Assembly (NCBI GenBank): GCA_944381295.1
Contig: CALWKP010000100.1
Span: 1-5,427 of the forward strand
Length of the DNA stretch: 5,427 bases
Direction: 5' to 3'
DNA from: an uncultured Clostridia bacterium
GTDB taxonomy: Bacteria; Bacillota; Clostridia; Oscillospirales; Acutalibacteraceae
Shown here: in pieces, positions 1 through 4,748 of the stretch
Layout of the letters: every line of letters begins with the position of its first letter
How positions within the stretch are numbered: the stretch's first letter is position 1
Notes under the pieces: model-generated
Seen by the model: the letters and a program-made list of their open reading frames with translations, nothing else
Database searches by the model: none
What the model was told of the DNA's origin: nothing
Program-made: the position numbers and the translations under genes

Positions 1-209
1 GCATCCGCAGGTTTGTGCGCACATTACCGGTGCGGGAAGGGGACCTTTTTTCCCGACGGTACTTTTTCACGGAGTCGATTCCGGAAATCGCGGAGCACTA
101 TGGCCTGACCGTGAATTACACCACGGTAATCCTGAGCAGGACGCGGAAAAAATTAAAGCAGCATCTCATAAAGGAGGGATATATTCATGAACCGGCAGGA
201 TCTTTATGA
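1..209 (+). CDS. RNA polymerase sigma-70-family factor, C-terminal end (partial)
   Basis: The 3' end of a sigma factor gene that begins before the window; codons start at position 3 and about 68 residues are present. The visible part is region 4, which binds the -35 element. A short helix (FVRTLPVREGDLFSRRYFF) leads into a helix-turn-helix, SIPEIAEHYGLTVNYTTVIL, and then a basic helix, SRTRKKLKQHLIKEG. This matches the C-terminus of the many small sigma factors that clostridia pair with a downstream membrane protein. The internal GTG at 15 lies inside the domain and is not a plausible start. The stop (207-209) lies 23 nt inside the serpin gene, so the two are probably co-transcribed and translationally coupled. 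The promoter and regions 2-3 are outside the window, so the ECF subgroup cannot be assigned. The fold assignment is confident; which genes it controls is unknown. Confidence 0.85.
   Translation, partial: IRRFVRTLPVREGDLFSRRYFFTESIPEIAEHYGLTVNYTTVILSRTRKKLKQHLIKEGYIHEPAGSL
171..178 (+). promoter_or_regulatory. Ribosome binding site of the serpin gene, inside the sigma gene
   Basis: AAGGAGGG ends 8 nt before the ATG at 187. It is a near-ideal Shine-Dalgarno lying within the last codons of the sigma gene. It fixes the serpin start at 187 and shows that the serpin is read from the sigma transcript in an overlapping reading frame. Confidence 0.85.
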
Positions 210-1653
210 GGGAATCGGGGAAATTGATGAGGATATCCTGGAGAGGAGCGAACAAAACCAGGGAAAAAAGAAAAACCACAGGCCCTGGTGGATCGGGAGC
301 GTTGCGGCGGTTCTGGCCCTGGCGGTGGTGGGGAGCGTGCTGTTCTGGCCCTTCAACAACAGCCGCCTGCCGGCCGTTGAAGGCGCGATCTGCGAAGCGG
401 TCTACCCGGAAATGGCGGAGTATCCCAATGAAATGAACTTTATCAATCAGCTGACGGGGGAATATGACTCCGAGGGCCGTAAGGAGGCATACGAAGTCTG
501 GAAAAAATCCGTAGATGACCAAAAGCAGCAGGAAGGCTATGCCGAGGGTCTGGAACCGTTTTTGACAGAGAGTATCCAAACGATGCTGTCCGGAACGGAA
601 GGGGAGAACCGCGCATGTTCCCCGCTGAATGTCTATATGGCATTGGGAATGTTGGCAGAACTGACGGATGGCAGCAGTCGTCAGCAGATTCTGGACGCGA
701 TCGGGGTGGATGGGATCGAAGAACTGCGCACACAGGCAAAAGCGGTATGGAACGCGCACTACCGGGATGACGGGGCGACTACCAGTATCCTGGCAAGCTC
801 CTTGTGGTTGAATGAGGATGTCAATTTTGTGCCGTCCACGATGGAAACTTTGGCGAACACCTATTATGCATCGTCCTATCAGGGGGAGATGGGCTCAGAG
901 GAATTCAACCGCGCCCTGCAAACGTGGCTCGATCAACAGACCGGCGGCCTGCTGAAAGAGCAGGTACAGGAGCTTTCGATGGACGCCGAAACGATCCTGG
1001 CAATCGCGACGACGGTGTATTTCCAGGCGAAATGGAAGACGGAATTCCGGAAAGACAGGACGTCGGAGGACACTTTCCATGCAATTGACGGGGATATCAC
1101 CTGTGATTTCATGCACAGCAGCGAGACGGGGACGTACTATTGGGGAGAACGTTTCGGCGCGGTGAAGAAAAGATTGGAAAACGACGGAGGTACCATGTGG
1201 TTCCTGCTGCCGGACGAAGGTGTGAGCGTAGAGGAACTGCTTAACGACTCGGAAGCGATGGAGTTCCTGCTGGCAAACGGCGAGTGGGACAATCAAAAGG
1301 ACCTGATTGTCAATCTGTCGCTGCCGAAATTTGACCTGACATCTCAGCTGGATTTACAGGAGAGCCTGCAAAAGATGGGGATTACCGATGTGTTTGACGG
1401 TGCGGTATCAGATTTTTCCCCCATGACGACGGATATGGAGGGGATTTTTGTCTCGCAGGCGAAGCATGACGTGCGGGTCGTCGTTGACGAAGAAGGCGTG
1501 ACTGCTGCGGCGTATACGGTGATGATGGAAGCGGGAGCGGCGGCTCCGCCTGAAAATGAAATCGATTTTGTGCTGGACCGCCCGTTTGTTTTTGCACTTG
1601 CCAGCGAGGATGGATTGCCGTTGTTTGCGGGAGTTGTTGCCCGCCCTCAATAA
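187..1653 (+). CDS. Membrane-anchored serpin (I4 family) with anti-sigma-like N-terminus
   Basis: A 488-residue type II membrane protein. Residues 1-34 are a cytosolic tail with an acidic helix (LYEGIGEIDEDILERSE, 6-22) and basic KKKNHR (27-32). A TM helix spans about 35-55, a linker runs to about 120, and a serpin domain fills about 121-486. Serpin landmarks in order: SPLNVYMALGMLAELTDGSS (145-164), VYFQAKWKTEF (277-287), LPKFDLTSQLDLQESLQKMG (379-398), hinge EEGVTAAAYT (435-444), PPE (454-456), and the signature FVLDRPFVFAL (461-471), which fits the PROSITE serpin pattern. The alanine-rich hinge is of the inhibitory type. Counting from G437 as P15 puts the scissile bond at A451-A452, suggesting elastase-like targets. 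Serpins trap serine (sometimes cysteine) proteases by cleavage-triggered loop insertion. The gene overlaps the sigma gene in the position usual for an anti-sigma factor, so it may be a protease sensor as well as an inhibitor (inference). No lipobox or signal-peptidase site is evident. Confidence 0.93.
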   Translation: MNRQDLYEGIGEIDEDILERSEQNQGKKKNHRPWWIGSVAAVLALAVVGSVLFWPFNNSRLPAVEGAICEAVYPEMAEYPNEMNFINQLTGEYDSEGRKEAYEVWKKSVDDQKQQEGYAEGLEPFLTESIQTMLSGTEGENRACSPLNVYMALGMLAELTDGSSRQQILDAIGVDGIEELRTQAKAVWNAHYRDDGATTSILASSLWLNEDVNFVPSTMETLANTYYASSYQGEMGSEEFNRALQTWLDQQTGGLLKEQVQELSMDAETILAIATTVYFQAKWKTEFRKDRTSEDTFHAIDGDITCDFMHSSETGTYYWGERFGAVKKRLENDGGTMWFLLPDEGVSVEELLNDSEAMEFLLANGEWDNQKDLIVNLSLPKFDLTSQLDLQESLQKMGITDVFDGAVSDFSPMTTDMEGIFVSQAKHDVRVVVDEEGVTAAAYTVMMEAGAAAPPENEIDFVLDRPFVFALASEDGLPLFAGVVARPQ

Positions 1654-1667
1654 GAAAAACAGAGAAT

Positions 1668-1774
1668 TACCGCCTGTGGGCTTGCTGTTACTCTTTTTAT
1701 TGCGTCCGTTCCGGAAGAGATTCCGGAGCGGCGCGGAGAAGGGCGGAACAGGATTCCCATGGGCGGTATTTTTT
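1668..1774 (+). terminator. Probable terminator of the sigma-serpin unit, with branched loop
   Basis: The arms 1668-1680 and 1756-1768 pair over 13 bp (two G-U pairs), and six T follow at 1769-1774. The 75-nt loop holds a second hairpin, 1706-1716 with 1721-1731 (11 bp, one G-U), closed by GAGA, a GNRA-type tetraloop. The structure begins 15 nt after the serpin stop and ends before the next promoter, which fits a transcription terminator. The long loop is unusual for an intrinsic terminator and makes the call moderate. GGGCGG at 1741-1746 duplicates the GGGCGG in the 3' arm and could pair weakly with the 5' arm instead. Confidence 0.5.
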
Positions 1775-1791
1775 ATTGTAGATGGATGCCC

Positions 1792-1820
1792 TTGACACTT
1801 TTGGTCGAATCTGTTAGACT
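1792..1820 (+). promoter_or_regulatory. Extended -10 promoter of the BlaI-M56 operon
   Basis: The -35 is TTGACA (1792-1797), a perfect consensus. A 17-bp spacer follows, then the -10 TAGACT (1815-1820), preceded by TGT (1812-1814), which makes an extended -10. Transcription should begin near 1826-1828, about 35 nt before the repressor start codon. The spacer and -10 lie inside the left operator arm, so a bound repressor would block RNA polymerase. Confidence 0.75.
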
Positions 1821-1845
1821 GAAAGTGCAGTCTAACGGATTCGAC
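1804..1845 (+). promoter_or_regulatory. Inverted-repeat operator, probable BlaI-family binding site (two dyads)
   Basis: The arms 1804-1820 and 1829-1845 are inverted repeats identical at 16 of 17 positions, separated by 8 bp. Each arm is itself an imperfect dyad: GTCGAATctGTTAGAC (1804-1819) and GTCTAACggATTCGAC (1830-1845). That offers two dimer sites with centres 26 bp apart. The left site covers the -10 and the right covers the start-site region. Predicted transcription starts inside the 8-bp gap, so the hairpin would not form in RNA; this argues for a DNA operator over a terminator. BlaI/MecI repressors are known to bind paired dyads and to repress their own operon. The half-site here is GTC(T/G)AA rather than the staphylococcal TACA/TGTA. 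Assignment to this repressor is inferred from position. Confidence 0.7.
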
Positions 1846-1861
1846 TAATGGGGGTTGGAGA

Positions 1862-2233
1862 ATGGAAACACCAAAAATATTTGAAAGTGAATACCGGTTC
1901 TGTCTGATTTTGTGGGAGCACGAGCCGGTGGCGAGCGGGGAACTGGTACGCCTGTGCCGGGAAGAGCTTGGATGGAAGCAATCGACTACTTATACGGTCA
2001 TCAAACGTTTGTCGGAACGAGGTGTTTTGAAAAATGAAAATTCCGTGGTTTCCTCCCTCGTTTCCAAAGATGATGTCCAAGCCGCGGAAATTGAGGAATT
2101 AGTTGAGAAAAAATTTGAAGGGTCACTCCCGGCAGTTGTCGCTGCGTTCACAAAGCATCAGAAAATTTCCCAGGCTGAAATTGAGGAAGTTCAGAAAATG
2201 ATCGACCGTTTTCGCGGGGAGGAAAACCAATGA
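1862..2233 (+). CDS. BlaI/MecI/CopY-family transcriptional repressor
   Basis: A 123-residue protein, the usual length for this family. The N-terminal winged helix has helix 1 at about 8-18 (SEYRFCLILWE), helix 2 at about 24-36 and recognition helix 3 in QSTTYTVIKRLSERGVL (40-56), the most diagnostic stretch. A short wing follows, then a C-terminal dimerisation region (about 70-120) containing KKFEGSLPAVVAAF. In staphylococcal BlaI/MecI the partner protease cleaves an Asn-Phe bond in this region; by rough alignment the counterpart here would be near A95-F96 (low certainty). The start at 1862 keeps the whole fold. The ribosome binding site is poor (a G-rich stretch at 1850-1860), so expression may be modest. 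The gene overlaps the M56 gene by ATGA (2230-2233), the classic repressor-sensor pairing. It probably represses its own operon through the dyads at 1804-1845. Other targets are unknown; despite the family name nothing here shows a beta-lactamase. Confidence 0.93.
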   Translation: METPKIFESEYRFCLILWEHEPVASGELVRLCREELGWKQSTTYTVIKRLSERGVLKNENSVVSSLVSKDDVQAAEIEELVEKKFEGSLPAVVAAFTKHQKISQAEIEEVQKMIDRFRGEENQ

Positions 2234-4116
2234 CCGAACTGTTCTTGCGTGTAGTGAACATGAGCATCACTGCGGGGTGGCTTGTGCTGGCGGTGTTGGC
2301 GCTCCGTCTGATGCTGAAGAAAGCGCCCAAATGGGTAAGCGTCCTGCTCTGGGGACTTGTCGCTGTGCGGCTGATTTGCCCGGTCTCGCTGGAAAGTGTC
2401 TGGAGCCTGGTTCCCAGTGCTGAAACATTTCCGGAAAAAGTCCTGTCTGGATCGAGCTTTTCTGTGAAAACCGGGATTTCTCCGGTGGATACCCAGGTGA
2501 ATACCTATCTGGACAACCGGTATTTTGAAGGTGGGACAGTACCGGTCAATGATGGGTGGAGCATCATGACTGTTGCAGCAATTGTCTGGATTTTGGGAAT
2601 GGCAGTACTTTTCCTGTATGCTGCGCTCAGTTACGGAAAACTGTATGGAAAGGTGCGCACCGCAGTGCGGCTGAGAGATCACATTTTCCAAAGCGAATAT
2701 GTTCGTTCTCCATTTGTGATGGGCTTTTTCCGACCGAAGATTTATTTGCCGTATCGGATGGACGCGGGTAATATGGAATATGTAATTGCGCATGAACAGG
2801 CGCATATTCGACGGAGAGACTATTGGTGGAAACTTGCAGGTTTTCTTTTGCTGAGCGTTTACTGGTTTCATCCGTTGATGTGGCTGGCTTATCTTCTGTT
2901 ATGCCGGGATATCGAATTTGCCTGCGACGAGAAAGCGGTCGCGGGATTTGATGCGGAGCAGCGCGCGGCATATTCCCAAGCGCTATTGTCCAGCAGTGTT
3001 CCTCAGAGAAAAATGACGGCCTGTCCTCTGGCGTTTGGCGAGGTAGGAGTCAAGGAACGGGTCAAGGCAGTGCTGCGGTACAGAAAACCGGCATTTTGGC
3101 TGATCGCTGTGGGAATCATTGCCTGTGTAGTGGTAGGGATATGTTTTCTGACAAACCCCATTACGCCCAACGATACTCTTTGTCTCAATCAGGTGGAGCA
3201 GACAGGGCGCACCCATTCAGCAAATTTCTCTGTAAGCCTTGGCAGGAAGGTCGGGAGCGGCGAAATCCGCGCCGAGTATTGGAAAAATGGGGAATGTGTG
3301 CAAAGTGCGCCGGTTACTTTTACTGGCTTGATGAGAGAAATCACGGTTACAGCGGATATTCGCAACGAAAGTGGGTCGCCTGTCGGAGTGGAGACTTACA
3401 TAGACACCGATCAATATGGAGGTGTGCTGGCTACTTATTTTCCATTTCCGGAAAACGAGTCTGTGATTGGCTGGTCGTTTTGCTCTTATCGGGAAGGGGA
3501 AAGACTTCCAATGTCGCCGGGGGAGAGTCGGGTTTTGGCGGCTATGGCGTTCGATACTGGGCACGGGGTCCGTTCAATGGATTGCGAAACGCTTTCAGAG
3601 GATTTTGAGCAGCTGAAATCCGGAAATTATCTGGTGATTCGAGCAGAATTTTATGATACGCAATTAGCGCCTCAGGGGGAGGCTGAGACAGGATTACCAA
3701 TGGAGATTTTGCGTGAAGATGATATCGTTTCAGGCGAATCAGGAGATGAAAAAACACTTTCCCGCAAAGAAGGACAGGAAAGTGTGGAAGAGAATATTCC
3801 AGAGTTGTTGGAAAAGCTCTGCGTTTCGCCCAGAACCTACGCTCGTTCCGTAGAGGACTATCTGGCAGTTCACCCAGAAGAATATCAAAAACTTGTGGAG
3901 AATGGGGAAGAAACATTGCGATATTGTTTTTCAGAGTTCCAGAAAGGAGACCAGACGGATTTGCGGGGAGAAATCATGGCGCAGGTTTGCCGTGATATCC
4001 TCGCAGAATGGGGTATGGCGAAGGTGGATTTCATTTATGCGAACGGCCAGGCATGGTTTGACCAGTTCCAAGAAAATTCCTATGAATTTGTGGAACAGTA
4101 CACAGCTAAGTCCTGA
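2230..4116 (+). CDS. M56-family (BlaR1-type) membrane metalloprotease with non-PBP C-terminal sensor region
   Basis: A 628-residue protein. Hydrophobic segments lie at about 7-29, 35-53, 112-134, 204-224 and 289-308. The gluzincin site is HEQAH (188-192), with E229 in CRDIEFACDE the likely third zinc ligand. Basic loops (KKAPK 30-34, KVRTAVRLR 141-149, RYRK 283-286) predict the protease in the cytosol and everything after about 310 outside. BlaR1/MecR1 proteins detect a signal through this exterior part and then inactivate the BlaI repressor. Here the exterior part has no recognisable penicillin-binding motifs: no SxxK serine was found in 310-628 and no KTG follows. It looks like a beta-rich segment (about 315-480, with AEYWKNGECV and YGGVLATYFPFP) plus a helical C-terminal module (about 520-595, VEDYLAVHPEEYQKLVENGE then LRYCFSEFQKGDQT and AQVCRDIL). 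Similar tails occur in other clostridial M56 proteins as I remember them. The ligand is unknown. Translation is coupled to the repressor by the ATGA overlap. Confidence 0.92.
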   Translation: MTELFLRVVNMSITAGWLVLAVLALRLMLKKAPKWVSVLLWGLVAVRLICPVSLESVWSLVPSAETFPEKVLSGSSFSVKTGISPVDTQVNTYLDNRYFEGGTVPVNDGWSIMTVAAIVWILGMAVLFLYAALSYGKLYGKVRTAVRLRDHIFQSEYVRSPFVMGFFRPKIYLPYRMDAGNMEYVIAHEQAHIRRRDYWWKLAGFLLLSVYWFHPLMWLAYLLLCRDIEFACDEKAVAGFDAEQRAAYSQALLSSSVPQRKMTACPLAFGEVGVKERVKAVLRYRKPAFWLIAVGIIACVVVGICFLTNPITPNDTLCLNQVEQTGRTHSANFSVSLGRKVGSGEIRAEYWKNGECVQSAPVTFTGLMREITVTADIRNESGSPVGVETYIDTDQYGGVLATYFPFPENESVIGWSFCSYREGERLPMSPGESRVLAAMAFDTGHGVRSMDCETLSEDFEQLKSGNYLVIRAEFYDTQLAPQGEAETGLPMEILREDDIVSGESGDEKTLSRKEGQESVEENIPELLEKLCVSPRTYARSVEDYLAVHPEEYQKLVENGEETLRYCFSEFQKGDQTDLRGEIMAQVCRDILAEWGMAKVDFIYANGQAWFDQFQENSYEFVEQYTAKS

Positions 4117-4211
4117 GGAATGCCGGGGAGACCTGTTACAGCTCTTCCGCAGACACCCATAAGTAGTCTGTTGGCCTCAGGTGCGCGGCAGTCCTGTTTC
4201 TCATCCTATGG

Positions 4212-4249
4212 GGAGGGCAAAAGCATTTTTTGCTTTTGCCCTCCTGTTT
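4212..4249 (+). terminator. Intrinsic terminator after the M56 gene
   Basis: A perfect 14-bp inverted repeat, GGAGGGCAAAAGCA (4212-4225) with TGCTTTTGCCCTCC (4231-4244), has a 5-T loop and is followed by the T-rich TGTTTG on the plus strand. It lies 95 nt after the M56 stop. On the minus strand no T run follows the stem, so it would serve minus-strand transcripts poorly. The rest of 4117-4296 shows only weak short inverted repeats (for example 4112-4118 with 4175-4181) and no gene. Confidence 0.75.
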
Positions 4250-4296
4250 GTGTCATTAGCATAGCCCGACAGTGTTGTCAATGACGGCGAAGCCGT

Positions 4297-4569
4297 TCAT
4301 TTCATCGTTGCCTGGTTACCGTCCAGATAGGTGATTGTCTCTTCCGTTTCAGCGACGATCTGTGGCTTCCAGTCAAGATCAGCCGTCAGGTTAAATGCCC
4401 AGAATTCCTCCATATCAAACTGAAAGTGATCTGCATAGGATTCTCCCGGTTTCAAATGGCCGCTCTCCTCCCAGGTCTTGTGGGTTTCATCCCAGAAATG
4501 TTCAAAACATGCGATACGGTCTACCGGTTCATGACGGAGTTGTCGGATCATACGTTCTTTTCCATTCAT
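4297..4569 (-). pseudogene. Truncated URO-D/corrinoid-methyltransferase-family gene, first 90 codons only
   Basis: The 90 residues match the N-terminus of uroporphyrinogen-decarboxylase-like proteins: MNGKERMIRQLRHEPVDR, then IACFEHFWDETHKTWEESGH, HFQFDMEEFWAFN and TADLDWKPQIVAETEETITY. In anaerobes many members of this superfamily transfer methyl groups to corrinoid proteins instead of making haem. Complete members have roughly 330-370 residues, so only about a quarter is present. The frame stops with TGA just after DGNQATMK, where the family normally continues into the TIM barrel, and the barrel core and active site are gone. No continuation is seen in another frame before the M56 terminator. 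The start is well defined: AAAGGAG lies at 4578-4584 (complement), 8 nt before the ATG, with a good promoter further up. This is probably a deletion remnant; a functional short protein is less likely. Confidence 0.75.
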
Positions 4570-4629
4570 AGAAGCAGCTCCTTTATATTTGGATTTGAGG
4601 GAGTTTTTCGACCGAGGATTTCTGATTTC

Positions 4630-4657
4630 ATTGTACCGTTTTTACCCCAGTAGTCAA
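4630..4657 (-). promoter_or_regulatory. Promoter of the truncated URO-D-like gene
   Basis: On the minus strand the -35 is TTGACT (complement of 4652-4657). A 16-bp spacer follows, then the -10 TACAAT (complement of 4630-4635). It lies about 60 bp upstream of the start codon at 4569. It looks intact even though the gene behind it is broken. Confidence 0.6.
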
Positions 4658-4685
4658 TAGCGTTTTCTTTTGGTGGAAAAGGGAT

Positions 4686-4714
4686 TTGAAGCAAAAAGTA
4701 AAAGATGATATACT
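4686..4714 (+). promoter_or_regulatory. Promoter of the rlmD-like gene
   Basis: The -35 is TTGAAG (4686-4691). A 17-bp spacer follows, then the -10 TATACT (4709-4714), with TGA directly before it (extended -10). It lies 34 bp before the start codon. It is divergent from the minus-strand promoter, with 28 bp between the two -35 elements, in an AT-rich gap. Confidence 0.6.
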
Positions 4715-4748
4715 GGGACTAAGAAAATCCGGAAAAGGAGGCGCCGGG

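Noticed and set aside
166..759. Long open frame on the minus strand inside the serpin gene (197 codons)
   Set aside because: It is antisense to a clear serpin domain, has no ribosome binding site or family resemblance, and is a by-product of the GC-rich serpin codons.
1556..1795. Plus-strand open frame overlapping the serpin 3' end and the terminator
   Set aside because: It starts inside the serpin signature region, runs through the terminator hairpins and has a low-complexity composition with no ribosome binding site.
1804..1845. The strong inverted repeat as a terminator or transcribed attenuator
   Set aside because: It has no following T run and overlaps the -10; transcription should start between its arms, so an operator explains it better.
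3096..3608. Plus-strand open frame of 170 codons within the M56 gene
   Set aside because: It is a frame shadow: the M56 frame is continuous across it with recognisable protein features, while this one has no start signal or homology.
4426..4653. Plus-strand open frame opposite the URO-D-like remnant
   Set aside because: It is antisense to a recognisable URO-D-family N-terminus and lacks a start signal.
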